From JBKXSZ01 sp047017005 (GTDB lineage Bacteria > Bacillota > Clostridia > TANB77 > CAG-508), in contig JBKXSZ010000012.1 of assembly GCA_047017005.1 (NCBI GenBank), positions 1-42,516 of the forward strand: DNA of 42,516 bases, given 5' to 3'. How positions within the stretch are numbered: position 1 is the stretch's first letter; each line of letters opens with the position of its first letter. A program made the position numbers and the translations under genes. The notes under the pieces are model-generated. The model worked only from the letters and a program-made list of their open reading frames with translations, had not been told where the DNA came from and searched no databases. Positions 1-7,757 of the stretch are shown in pieces.

Positions 1-324
1 TTTTAACTATATAATTTAAACTTCAATAAGTCAATATCCTTTCGTCAAAAAATACATTTTTTCTTCAGGAATAGTAAAATTTATTTTGCAGATTTATTTT
101 AATACATTTTCTTTATCGTATTACTTTTATCTTGATTTTTACTTTTTCCTAGTCTTTAAAAAATTCATTATAGACCGCACCATTATCGTATAATTAAATT
201 TTTATTTATTCATAATTCGTTTTGAACTAATGTCCTCCTTCTTAGAAAGAAAACTTTTTAGTTTTATACATAACCAAAAAACTCACGAAACTCTATTAGT
301 TCTTGCAAAATTGTAATTTTTTTA

Positions 325-721
325 TTACATTCCACTTAAATATTTTTCAACTTCTTGTTTCGATAAATGTTTAATTTTAGTATTTGGATATTCTATATAT
401 TCGTTCATTAAAAAAGTCGCCTTTTTATTTTTGCATACTTTGTCTTTATTTTTTTGATAAATATTCTTTAAAGTTTGTATCATTTGTGAAAATTTTATAA
501 GACTTTCTTCCTTTTATATTTTCTATCTCATATATTCCACAATTCCTCTTTTCAGTATAATCTGCTGTTTTAAATATAGTTTACCTAAACTTTTAAATGG
601 AAAATTCCATCTCTGCAAACTTATCAAATACATCTACCACAAGAATGATTTTCTAAACATTCTCTTGCACCTAATAAAGGTGTACTCCTATTATTAGAAC
701 TATAACATCTTTACATTCCAT
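325..721 (-). pseudogene. Decayed small gene of unknown function
   Basis: A ribosome binding site (AAGGAG, complement of 730-735) stands 8 bases before an ATG at 719-721, but the frame is broken almost at once. Coding-like segments continue in shifting frames on the minus strand: one reading NRSTPLLGARECLENHS, then GIYEIENIKGRKSYKIF, and finally 52 codons ending in the stop at 325-327 (NEYIEYPNTKIKHLSKQEVE). One shift falls in an A7 run near 450. The pieces follow each other in order, as expected for one gene with several frameshifts and stops. I do not recognise the family. The alternative is unrelated short ORFs in AT-rich sequence. Confidence 0.4.
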
Positions 722-753
722 ATAATAATCTCCTTATACCTTATATTTTTTAA

Positions 754-1230
754 TTATAACTTACATAACATTATATATTCTTCTTCGTTTTCATCAATAA
801 TTTGAAAACCAACATTTTTATACATTTTTACAGCATAATTACTTTTTTGAACTGATAAAGATGTTTTTTTATAACCTTTTTCTTTTAAAAGTTTTAGCAT
901 TTCTTGCATTAACTTTGTTCCTATGCCTTTTCCTCTATATTCTTCAAATAAGGATATTGCAAAAGATGGTGTTTCATTATCAATATGTCCATAATCATTC
1001 ATTATCCTAGTCCAACAAGCACCAACTATTTTTTTATCACATTCTGCTATAAGGCAATAATCATCTTTATATATTCCAAAGTCTTTAATATAAACTTGCA
1101 ATTCTTCACTTTTAATAATTTCTTTTGAAGGCTTTTCTGATCCATTTGGAATAAAAATTGCTTCATATAAAAAATCATCAAGTAATTTATATTCATCTTT
1201 TCTAATTTCTCTAATATTAAAATTATTCAT
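754..1230 (-). CDS. GNAT-family N-acetyltransferase
   Basis: 158 aa, the usual length for a single-domain GNAT enzyme, which moves an acetyl group from acetyl-CoA to an amine of a small molecule or protein. The acetyl-CoA pyrophosphate-binding loop of motif A is visible as EEYRGKGIGTKLMQEML (about residues 96-112), after a strand resembling motif D/A (SFAISLFEE), and the C-terminal part SNYAVKMYKNVGFQII is the classic motif B (Y-x-N-x-GF). The substrate cannot be read from the sequence. The ribosome binding site is weak (GTGAGTTGAG before the ATG). It stands alone between the left pseudogene and the duplicated toxin-immunity block, and no partner gene is evident. Family assignment is firm. 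Confidence 0.9.
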   Translation of the reverse strand: MNNFNIREIRKDEYKLLDDFLYEAIFIPNGSEKPSKEIIKSEELQVYIKDFGIYKDDYCLIAECDKKIVGACWTRIMNDYGHIDNETPSFAISLFEEYRGKGIGTKLMQEMLKLLKEKGYKKTSLSVQKSNYAVKMYKNVGFQIIDENEEEYIMLCKL

Positions 1231-1468
1231 AATCTCAACTCACTTTAAAATTATAATTTTTTATTCTAATGCAAACATAACTTTTTCATAATCTTTTACA
1301 TAGTATCTAATATTAGTTCTACCTTTTTACTTTCATTCGCCATAATAAATTCCACTTCTGCCTATATTATATAAGATTATTTTTTATATGCAATAAGCCA
1401 ATTTTATTTATATTTAATTTTCTAACACTTTATTTAATTGCTTATTAACAAAGATATTAATTTTTCTT

Positions 1469-1482
1469 ACTATGTACATAGT
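1469..1482. repeat. 14-bp perfect palindrome at edge of duplicated block (copy 1)
   Basis: ACTATGTACATAGT is a perfect palindrome. The same palindrome occurs at 5745-5758. In both places the sequence to its right is nearly identical for more than a kilobase, while the sequence to its left is unrelated. It therefore marks, within a few bases, the left edge of the duplicated block. Whether it had a role in the duplication or is only a hairpin or operator is not known. Confidence 0.6.
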
Positions 1483-1516
1483 GGCAATAAAGAAATATCA
1501 ATTTTGGAAGTCACTT

Positions 1517-1555
1517 TAAAAAAGAGTAGTAAGGCATATATCCTTAAGCTACTCT
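1517..1555 (-). terminator. Intrinsic terminator (copy 1 of duplicated block)
   Basis: On the minus strand a stem AGAGTAGCTTAAGG / CCTTACTACTCT closes a loop of 7 bases and is followed by a U-tract. It is the copy of the terminator at 5793-5832 and now ends the transcript of the truncated 131-aa gene remnant. Confidence 0.75.
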
Positions 1556-1574
1556 TCATACTAGTTGATAATGA

Positions 1575-1710
1575 TTAAATATTTCTATATTTGGCTTTTT
1601 TACATATAATGTATGAAATTTCTTTATTCTCTTTATTTATACTCCACCCTGAACTATTTTAACCATTAAATCATTATATTTTCTTGTAATTTTAATTCTA
1701 TATAATTTAT
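1575..1710 (-). pseudogene. Internally deleted copy of the 131-aa immunity-like gene
   Basis: This is the duplicate of the gene at 5852-6247. Both ends are kept (the C-terminal coding end with its stop at 1575-1577, and the 5' end with the upstream AAGGTG ribosome binding site), but about 260 bases of the middle are missing, with the junction near 1663. The start codon is changed from ATG to ATA (complement of 1708-1710). It cannot make a product. The rest of the surrounding stretch 1231-1944 holds only the palindrome, the terminator, this remnant and the toxin-tail remnant that follows; 1231-1465 shows nothing I can recognise. Confidence 0.85.
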
Positions 1711-1784
1711 TACTTACACCTTTTTTTATAATAAAACAAAATTATATGTTCTTTTATAAAATCTTATAGTTTAATCTTTTTAAT

Positions 1785-1943
1785 TTAAAGTATTGCTACA
1801 TTTGCAGGTATAGTTGCCATAGAGGAGGTAACAAAGATGCCAACATTCTAACTCCTCTATATATAAGATACACTGTTCCTACTACATTAGTAATTTTAAT
1901 AGCAATATCAACAAAATTTCCAATTTCTCCCTGGGCTGTATTT
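1785..1943 (-). pseudogene. Toxin C-terminal tail remnant, frameshifted (copy 1)
   Basis: Minus-strand sequence directly after the stop of the immunity gene encodes, in another frame, the tail also seen at 6330-6489 (there ending LPSLLPPLWWTIPANVAIP). In this copy one base is missing at the codons for the two tryptophans, so the last residues are out of frame. It is a fragment of about 45 residues of a different toxin module, whose presumed immunity gene (the remnant at 1575-1710) follows it. Confidence 0.65.
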
Positions 1944-1944
1944 T

Positions 1945-2778
1945 TTAATAATCTACGTCCTTCCATTTTTCATAATTTTCTATTTGCTCTTCCTCAATGC
2001 TTTCTATAAAAGTTAATTGTGTATTGTTCATTTCAAATCTATCATGAATTTCATTTTCAGGTATCTTGTATTTGTTTATATTTCCTATATATATAAGTTT
2101 TTCTGCAATTTTCTTCGTTTTATTTTTTATATATAGTAGACATTTATACAATACATTTATAAATGTCCCTTTATATACTTCTGGCGCATAAAATTGAGGC
2201 AAATACTTAATACCTTCTAATTCTCCTATTGTTGGTACTTCTTCAAATAACTTATTATATATATAGACTACAGGGCATATATTATGCGGATAGTAATCTT
2301 CTTCTCCCACTTTTATGCACACTATGTATCTTCCTTTATATCTTTCATTCTCTTCTATTTTGTATGCATACACATCTCCTATTTTCCATGGACATATATA
2401 ATTTCGGTATTTCCTTACTTTTTTCTCTGCTGGTACTGGGGATTTTATTTTTTCCTCTAGCTCTTTTAATACTTCTTTTCTTTTTTCATATTCTTTTTCT
2501 GTTGCTTCTTCTTTCCATCTTTTTAAGTCGTCTCCATTTTTCAAATACCATAATGCCTTTTCTTTTACTTCTTCTTTTAATCTTCCATAGTCCCATTGTA
2601 TACTTGCTAATGCAAACCAAAATACAGATATTTCATCTTCATCATACTCTTCATATTCTTCTATTAATTTCTTTGTTATTTCTTCATTATCTTCTCCTTG
2701 TTTTAATAAATCTATATAGGTGTCTTTTACGTCTTCTGCTATATCGTCTTGATATAGCTTTGGTCCCCATGCTCCCAT
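1945..2778 (-). CDS. DUF4259-like immunity protein, paralog A
   Basis: 277 aa. It begins MGAWGPKLYQDDIAEDVKD, the W-G-x-G/K-x-x-x-D-D opening typical of DUF4259-like proteins, continues with FWFALASIQWDYGRL and a charged helix (about residues 50-120), then a second domain from about 128 (CPWKIGDVYAYKI, resembling Imm26-type immunity domains). It probably neutralises the GIY-YIG nuclease tips encoded just upstream of each paralog, acting in the cytosol (no signal peptide). The start is fixed by AAAGGAGAG 7 bases before the ATG. Residues 1-175 are nearly identical to paralogs B, C and E; the C-terminal 100 residues differ (LFEEVPTIGELEG...KDVDY). The toxin tail directly upstream is frameshifted, so this is an orphan immunity gene. 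The domain family name is my reading and needs a profile search. Confidence 0.82.
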   Translation of the reverse strand: MGAWGPKLYQDDIAEDVKDTYIDLLKQGEDNEEITKKLIEEYEEYDEDEISVFWFALASIQWDYGRLKEEVKEKALWYLKNGDDLKRWKEEATEKEYEKRKEVLKELEEKIKSPVPAEKKVRKYRNYICPWKIGDVYAYKIEENERYKGRYIVCIKVGEEDYYPHNICPVVYIYNKLFEEVPTIGELEGIKYLPQFYAPEVYKGTFINVLYKCLLYIKNKTKKIAEKLIYIGNINKYKIPENEIHDRFEMNNTQLTFIESIEEEQIENYEKWKDVDY

Positions 2779-2795
2779 CTTTCTCTCTCCTTTCT

Positions 2796-2940
2796 ATTGT
2801 CCTGTCCAATATAAAGCTTCATTTGACAAATCATTCTTTCCATAATTAAATAAGAATTCTCTTCCTGCCTCCATATATATTTAGTTTTGGATTTTTAGGA
2901 CTTATTCAATATACGTTTTGAATGTAGTATTTTTGCCTTA
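2796..2940 (-). pseudogene. Tail remnant of GIY-YIG toxin upstream of paralog A
   Basis: The minus strand carries the end of the GIY-YIG toxin found intact at 13040-13843 (SPKNPKLNIY and DLSNEALYWTGQ, with a TAG stop just before the immunity gene). An AT dinucleotide lost in the ATATAT run after 'KLNIY' puts the two parts in different frames, and everything upstream of 'SPKNP' is gone. A short scrap near 2905-2930 resembles the Rhs core (the 'YYIRNAQ' coding region at about 11820). Confidence 0.75.
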
Positions 2941-2945
2941 ACTCT

Positions 2946-3887
2946 TTATTGTTGAGATTTTTTATCATGATAAATACTTAACTCCCTCTTATTATATAAA
3001 AAATATCTATCTATTATTTTTTTCTCTAATTCTTTCCAAGTCACAGTTGGCAAACTCATTAATGTTAAGGGTATAAATTCTGGCTTAGGTGGTTTTATAT
3101 CTGTATAATTTCCTAAGTATATCAACTTTTTAGGAATAACTCTTTTTGATGTTGTTATGATACTTATCATATACTCAGGTAAATACCCATATTCATCAAC
3201 TTCAAAACTTTTCCCTTTTATCTGTTCTTCTAGTGAATATAATCCACTTGCTCCAAAAAATCTCTCTTTATATAATACACTACTAGTTTGAATATATTCT
3301 AACTCATCTATCTCTTTATTTGTTGTGGGTATCCTATTCTCATTCGTCAATTTTATATGAACTACAGGAATTGTATGTCCTGGCCACCAAGTATCTTCAT
3401 TCACTTTATGTATAATTAAATATTTTCCATATAAGTTTTTATCTTTTGCATTTTGACTTTCTAATAAATATGCAAAAGTATCTCCATTTTCCCATGGACA
3501 ATGATATATTCTATATTGTGATACTTTCTTTTTTTCTGGTGGTTCTGTTAATAGCTTCTCCTCTAACTTTTCTAATACTTTTTTTCTCTTTTTCAAATCT
3601 TTAGGTTCTTCTCTTTTCCATCTCTCTAAGTCTTTTCCTGTTCTTAAATATTCCAATGCCTTCTCTTTTACAAATGGTTCTAACCTTCCCATATTCCATT
3701 GTGTATCTGCTAGAGCAAACCAGAATAATGGAGCATCTTCTTCATCCTCTAATATATCTATATTTTCTTCTATTAATTCTTTCGTTATCTCTTCTCCTTG
3801 TTTTCCTCTATGTAACCTATCTTTGTATGCATCTTTTACATCTTCTGTTACATCATCTTGATATAATCCCGTTCCCCATGCTCCCAT
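2946..3887 (-). CDS. DUF4259-like immunity protein, divergent paralog D
   Basis: 313 aa, the most divergent and longest of the five paralogs. Same layout: MGAWGTGLYQDDVTEDVKD at the N terminus, FWFALADTQWNMGRLEP at about 55-71, a Lys/Glu-rich helix, then the domain opening CPWENGDTFAYLLE and a long C-terminal part (KRVIPKKLIYLGNYTDIKPP). I chose the start at 3887 because AAAGGAGAG precedes this ATG at the right spacing and all paralogs begin here. The frame stays open 17 codons further upstream (SNEALYWTGQKKGERN), because the TAG that ends the toxin tail elsewhere is AAG here. As this copy is not part of the near-identical set, it may recognise a different toxin variant. Confidence 0.82.
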   Translation of the reverse strand: MGAWGTGLYQDDVTEDVKDAYKDRLHRGKQGEEITKELIEENIDILEDEEDAPLFWFALADTQWNMGRLEPFVKEKALEYLRTGKDLERWKREEPKDLKKRKKVLEKLEEKLLTEPPEKKKVSQYRIYHCPWENGDTFAYLLESQNAKDKNLYGKYLIIHKVNEDTWWPGHTIPVVHIKLTNENRIPTTNKEIDELEYIQTSSVLYKERFFGASGLYSLEEQIKGKSFEVDEYGYLPEYMISIITTSKRVIPKKLIYLGNYTDIKPPKPEFIPLTLMSLPTVTWKELEKKIIDRYFLYNKRELSIYHDKKSQQ

Positions 3888-3903
3888 ATTTCTCTCTCCT
3901 TTC

Positions 3904-4276
3904 TTTTGTCCTGTCCAATATAAAGCTTCATTTGACAAAACATTCTTTCCATAATTGAATAAAAATTACCTGCTTCCATATATATTTTTTAGTTTTGGAT
4001 TTTTAGGACTTATTCCGTTTATTTTATTTAAGTAGTTCTTTGTATTGTACTCTATCATATACATTTGTTCTACTGCTCTTGCTTCTTGAAGTGTCATATT
4101 TTCTTCTATCTTTTCAAATCTATATTTTCTCTTTATTGGATCTCTTCCGTGTGCTTCTGCTCTTTTTTTAACTTTGTTCTTCCCACATAAACTATTTTGT
4201 TACTATCCACTAATTTGTATACTGTATTTTCCCTTTTTTCTTGTTTTTTTCTTGATATGGAATCTCTTATATTGCT
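3904..4276 (-). pseudogene. GIY-YIG nuclease toxin tip, frameshifted (copy with paralog D)
   Basis: Minus-strand translation gives SNIRDSISRKKQEKRENTVY, then KLVDSNKIVYVGRTK, and after a 4-base deletion relative to the copy at 9602 continues in another frame with KIEENMTLQEARAVEQMYMI and ends KNIYGSR-stop. The two nuclease motifs (TVY = GIY, YVG = YIG), the Arg/His region and the Glu of ARAVEQ are all encoded but split by the frameshift near 4175. The module starts right behind the stop of the 278-aa gene, at a CTAGCAATAT junction also seen in the copy at about 9910, so this is a cassette boundary. Confidence 0.85.
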
Positions 4277-4285
4277 AGTTTTTTA

Positions 4286-5122
4286 TTAAATAACTCTATC
4301 ATTAACATCTACTACTTTTATTATATAGTCTTCAATATAATTTGGTATTTTTTCACCATTTGCAAATACATCAATATGTTCTATATAGCCTTTATCTGCA
4401 TATATATATAGATTAATTGGGTAATTTAGCTCTTTTGTTATAATACTAGCTTCTCCTGGAATGTTCAGCAATTTATCTTCTAAAGGTTCAGTTTTCTCAT
4501 TTATTTTTATTTGATAAAACTCTTTATTTTTATCTTTGCCTTCAATTTCAATATATTGATTTTTAATAATATTAGTAGTTTCTGTTTTCATATCAAATAT
4601 TTTTTGAATGGCTTCTTCATATACATCTCCAATTTTCTTTTTTTGATGACTTATTAATTCCGGAAATAAATTTCTAATAGCTTCATTTTCTGTCTCATAC
4701 TTTATATATATAATATCTTTTAATGTTATTTTTTCTATGTTATTATTAATATTCATTATTACAAAATTCCAACCTATTTTTTCTATTTTCCCAAATATTT
4801 TTACTCCGGTATTTTTTACTAGTGTAATATTTTTATCTAATCTTTTTGCGTATTTTAAAATTACTTTAGCTGTTATTAACTTCACTTTTGTATATTGTTC
4901 TATCTCTTCTCCACTTACCTCACTTATACATACTTTCCTACTAATTTCTATTTTATCAATATACTTTTTTTCTAAAAATGCATACCCATTTCTTTTATTA
5001 TCTTGTACTACTCCAATTGTTAGTAATTGTTTTGTATTTTCTACTATTATCCCTTGATATTGATCATATTTATTATTCAAATTTTTATATCTTATCCTAT
5101 ATATATCAGTTTTACTTTCCAA
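4286..5122 (-). CDS. Unknown 278-aa protein, probable immunity gene
   Basis: 278 aa with no signal peptide or membrane segment, beta-rich and acidic/lysine-rich. It starts with TTG; a strong TAAGGAGGGG lies 8 bases upstream and supports that start. The first 60 residues (YRIRYKNLNNKYDQYQGIIV ... YAFLEKKYIDKIEI) look like a small beta-barrel/WYL-like fold, repeated loosely at about 105-140 (VKIFGKIEKIGWNFVIMNI). I do not recognise the family. Its place between a decayed toxin-like stretch (5150-5700) and the next toxin cassette makes an immunity role the best guess, by position only. Confidence 0.6.
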   Translation of the reverse strand: MESKTDIYRIRYKNLNNKYDQYQGIIVENTKQLLTIGVVQDNKRNGYAFLEKKYIDKIEISRKVCISEVSGEEIEQYTKVKLITAKVILKYAKRLDKNITLVKNTGVKIFGKIEKIGWNFVIMNINNNIEKITLKDIIYIKYETENEAIRNLFPELISHQKKKIGDVYEEAIQKIFDMKTETTNIIKNQYIEIEGKDKNKEFYQIKINEKTEPLEDKLLNIPGEASIITKELNYPINLYIYADKGYIEHIDVFANGEKIPNYIEDYIIKVVDVNDRVI

Positions 5123-5149
5123 TAATAATTCCCCTCCTTATTTCTTTAT

Positions 5150-5740
5150 GAATATAGTTCTAATATTAACAATTAGCAATACACATTTACTCTTACATTT
5201 ACTCTTTTTCGTTTTACATATACTGCAATAGTTTCTTCACTAAGCTCTCTAGTTTATGTCCGCTTTTTCCAAATATATTGTAGTTTATTAGCATTTATTT
5301 GCGTCCTTTCCAACTTTGGATACTTTCAAATGGTTTTTACTGTCTTTACAATTTTTGTTGCTATTTTCCTAGTAACTCCAGTTACAGCTCCTTGATTACC
5401 TTATTTTGTAACCTAGAAAAAGCATTATAATTGGTATGTATTTGGGCATCTGTATTTAGTATAACACTATGAATACGATATCTCTGTCATAGTTATATTT
5501 TACCATATTATTCTAGTTATTGAAAGTATATTTACTGCTATTAACATTACATTTTTACTATCTTTAATCCATTCGTATTTTCTGTTTTTAACTTGTGGTG
5601 ATGATAACTCTGGTTGCTAAACAAATAAAGTTCTTACTTCATTATTAGCTAACTAGGTCGTTTTCAAAATGCCCTAGAACATCTTATTAACAGGAACAGA
5701 TAAGATAATTTGTACTACATTTGGGTTATATATCTATCTT
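5150..5740 (-). other. Gene-free stretch with decayed coding scraps
   Basis: About 600 bases without an open gene. On the minus strand short coding-like pieces appear in different frames, for example QNKGNQGAVTGVTRKIATK followed by KIVKTVK near 5330-5420, and LSSPQVKNRKYEWIKDSKN near 5555-5610. Their order and position upstream of the 278-aa gene fit a ruined toxin carrier or pretoxin module, but no piece is long enough to name. No convincing promoter or RNA is visible. Confidence 0.35.
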
Positions 5741-5744
5741 TTCT

Positions 5745-5758
5745 ACTATGTACATAGT
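5745..5758. repeat. 14-bp perfect palindrome at edge of duplicated block (copy 2)
   Basis: Same ACTATGTACATAGT palindrome as at 1469-1482, at the left end of the second copy of the duplicated block. Confidence 0.6.
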
Positions 5759-5792
5759 GACAATAAAGAAATATCAATTTTGGAAGTCACTT

Positions 5793-5832
5793 AAAAAAAA
5801 GAGTAGTAAGGCATATATCCTTAAGCTACTCT
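5793..5832 (-). terminator. Intrinsic terminator of the 131-aa gene
   Basis: Minus-strand stem AGAGTAGCTTAAGG / CCTTACTACTCT (small asymmetric bulge), loop ATATATG, then eight U residues. It lies 20 bases after the stop of the gene at 5852. Confidence 0.85.
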
Positions 5833-5851
5833 TCATACTAGTTGATAATGA

Positions 5852-6247
5852 TTAAATATTTCTATATTTGGCTTTTTTACATATAATGTATGAAATTTCT
5901 TTATTCTCTTTATTTATACTCCACTCTGAACTATTGGCCCAATATATTAAACCATTTTCAATAAAAAATGTTGCGTCACAAATATTATTAAAATATTCAT
6001 AATTATCATAGGTATGTATATTTATTTCTTTTATACTTTCAAAACAAATTTCTATTGGGTCACATATTTGGCTTTGAAAAACTAGTCTTATAATACTATT
6101 TTTACTATCTTGACCCATTTTCTTTTTTTCATCAACATACATTCCTGTTATGTATGAACATTCTATGATACAGCTATCATGAAATTCATTAAATTTATCC
6201 ATTAAATCATTAATATTTTCTTGTAATTTTAATTCTATCCAATTCAT
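5852..6247 (-). CDS. 131-aa probable immunity protein
   Basis: 131 aa, soluble, beginning MNWIELKLQENINDLMDKF and carrying FHDSCIIECSYITGMYVDE, a layout I associate with a small immunity family in polymorphic-toxin loci (conserved 'FHDSC' and, at the C terminus, a Trp-rich 'LIYWANSSEW'). The ribosome binding site AAAGGTG is 7 bases before the ATG. Immediately upstream is the tail of a toxin ending in PANVAIP, and the pair is duplicated together at 1575-1943, which supports a toxin-immunity pairing. A dedicated terminator follows. The function is inferred from context and motif memory, not demonstrated. Confidence 0.75.
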   Translation of the reverse strand: MNWIELKLQENINDLMDKFNEFHDSCIIECSYITGMYVDEKKKMGQDSKNSIIRLVFQSQICDPIEICFESIKEINIHTYDNYEYFNNICDATFFIENGLIYWANSSEWSINKENKEISYIICKKAKYRNI

Positions 6248-6329
6248 TACTTACACCTTTTTTTATAATAAAACAAAATTTTTATATTATATTCTCCTTT
6301 ATAAAATCTTATAGTTTAATCTTTTTAAT

Positions 6330-6489
6330 TTAAGGTATTGCTACATTTGCAGGTATAGTCCACCATAGAGGAGGTAACAAAGATGGCAACATTCTAACTC
6401 CTCTATATATAAGATACACTGTTCCTACAACAGTAGTAGTTTTAATAGCAATATCAGCAAAATTTTCAATTTCTCTCTGGGCTGTATTT
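6330..6489 (-). pseudogene. C-terminal tail of a second toxin type
   Basis: In frame on the minus strand from the end of paralog B: RLLKNTAQREIENFADIAIK, then TTTVVGTVYLIYRGVR, then MLPSLLPPLWWTIPANVAIP and a TAA stop at 6330-6332. This is an uninterrupted tail of about 50 residues without a start codon or toxin body. The hydrophobic stretch and the Pro-rich end are characteristic of some Rhs-type toxin C-termini in gut Firmicutes. The downstream 131-aa gene is the likely cognate immunity gene. Part of the sequence at the junction (TTTCAATTTCTCTCTGG) matches the terminator half found after paralogs C and E, suggesting the recombination point. Confidence 0.65.
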
Positions 6490-6490
6490 T

Positions 6491-7324
6491 TTAATAATCT
6501 ACGTCATTCCATTTTTCATAATTTTCTATTTCTCTCTCTTCAAATCTATTTATCGAATATAAAATATTATTATTCATTTCAAATCTATCATGAATTTCAT
6601 TTTCGGGTATTTTGTATTTGTTTATAGTCCCTATATATTGAAATCTTTGAACCTTTTTCTTAGTATAGTTTTCTATCCCTATCATGCATTTATATAAAAT
6701 ATTTTCATATTTTTTCTCATATACTTCTGGCGCATAAAATTGAGGCAAATACTTAATACCTTTTAATTCTTCTATATTAGGTGTTTTATCAAACATTCTA
6801 TTGTATATATAGACTAGCGGACATATATTATGCGGATAGTAATCTTCTTCTCCCACTTTTATGCACACTATATATCTTCCTTTATATCTTTCATTCTCTT
6901 CTATTTTGTATGCATACACATCTCCTATTTTCCATGGACATATATAATTTCGGTATTTCCTTACTTTTTTCTCTGCTGGTACTGGGGATTTTATTTTTTC
7001 CTCTAGCTCTTTTAATACTTCTTTTCTTTTTTCATATTCTTTTTCTGTTGCTTCTTCTTTCCATCTTTTTAAGTCGTCTCCATTTTTCAAATACCATAAT
7101 GCCTTTTCTTTTACTTCTTCTTTTAATCTTCCATAGTCCCATTGTATACTTGCTAATGCAAACCAAAATACAGATATTTCATCTTCATCATACTCTTCAT
7201 ATTCTTCTATTAATTTCTTTGTTATTTCTTCATTATCTTCTCCTTGTTTTAATAAATCTATATAGGTGTCTTTTACGTCTTCTGCTATATCGTCTTGATA
7301 TAGCTTTGGTCCCCATGCTCCCAT
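6491..7324 (-). CDS. DUF4259-like immunity protein, paralog B
   Basis: 277 aa. The first 170 residues match paralog A essentially residue for residue; from about 177 on it is different (MFDKTPNIEELKGIKYLPQF, then VQRFQYIGTINKYKIPENE, then ILYSINRFEEREIENYEKW). The stretch PQFYAPEVY is shared with A, while the CMIGIENYTKKKVQRF part is shared with E, so this gene is a patchwork. ATG at 7322-7324 with AAAGGAGAG upstream. The toxin normally preceding it is reduced to its last 30 codons, which are joined directly to an Rhs-core scrap. Confidence 0.82.
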   Translation of the reverse strand: MGAWGPKLYQDDIAEDVKDTYIDLLKQGEDNEEITKKLIEEYEEYDEDEISVFWFALASIQWDYGRLKEEVKEKALWYLKNGDDLKRWKEEATEKEYEKRKEVLKELEEKIKSPVPAEKKVRKYRNYICPWKIGDVYAYKIEENERYKGRYIVCIKVGEEDYYPHNICPLVYIYNRMFDKTPNIEELKGIKYLPQFYAPEVYEKKYENILYKCMIGIENYTKKKVQRFQYIGTINKYKIPENEIHDRFEMNNNILYSINRFEEREIENYEKWNDVDY

Positions 7325-7340
7325 CTTTCTCTCTCCTTTC

Positions 7341-7580
7341 TATTGTCCTGTCCAATATAAAGCTTCATTTGACAAATCATTCTTTCCATAATTAAATAAA
7401 AATTCTCTTCCTGCATCTATATATTTTTTTATCTTTTATGCTAATTAGTTTTCCCCAACTATCATATGTATAGTTTAATACTTGTTCTAAGTTATTATTT
7501 AGAAATCATATGTGCTTGTGCATTTCGAATGTAGTAATATTGTTCATTGTTATATTTAAATCCTATTAATTCTCCTTATT
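7341..7580 (-). pseudogene. Rhs-core fragment joined to GIY-YIG toxin tail
   Basis: Minus strand from 7580: GELIGFKYNNEQYYYIRNAQ, then a frame break, then YDSWGKLISIKDK, which matches the YD-repeat core at 11700-11900. It runs straight into IYxDAGREFLFNYGKNDLSN-type sequence, the toxin tail, ending in the TAG at about 7341. The nuclease domain is missing: an internal deletion has joined core to tail. The remainder of the gene-free stretch 7581-7757 shows nothing recognisable. Confidence 0.7.
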
Positions 7581-7757
7581 TGTCTTTCCTAATTATACAA
7601 GAAAAGAGGAAGTAATACAAAATTAAACAGTTAATTTTTCTTTTATATTCAAGTTCTTATTAAATCATGATTTATAACTAACTTTTCTTCAGAAATAATT
7701 CTCTTTTTCATCTAGAGTCCTGTTAACAAATGTATCTCCTTTAACAATTTATCTCAT

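Noticed and set aside
2229..2849. Long plus-strand Leu/Phe-rich ORF opposite immunity paralog A (also opposite B, C, D and E)
   Set aside because: It is the complement of Glu/Lys-rich coding sequence, which reads as Leu/Phe/Ser-rich; no ribosome binding site, and it recurs only because the sense genes are duplicated.
1465..7430. Repeated blocks as a CRISPR or insertion sequence
   Set aside because: The repeats are whole genes and cassette pieces; no short regular repeats with spacers, no transposase, no terminal inverted repeats.
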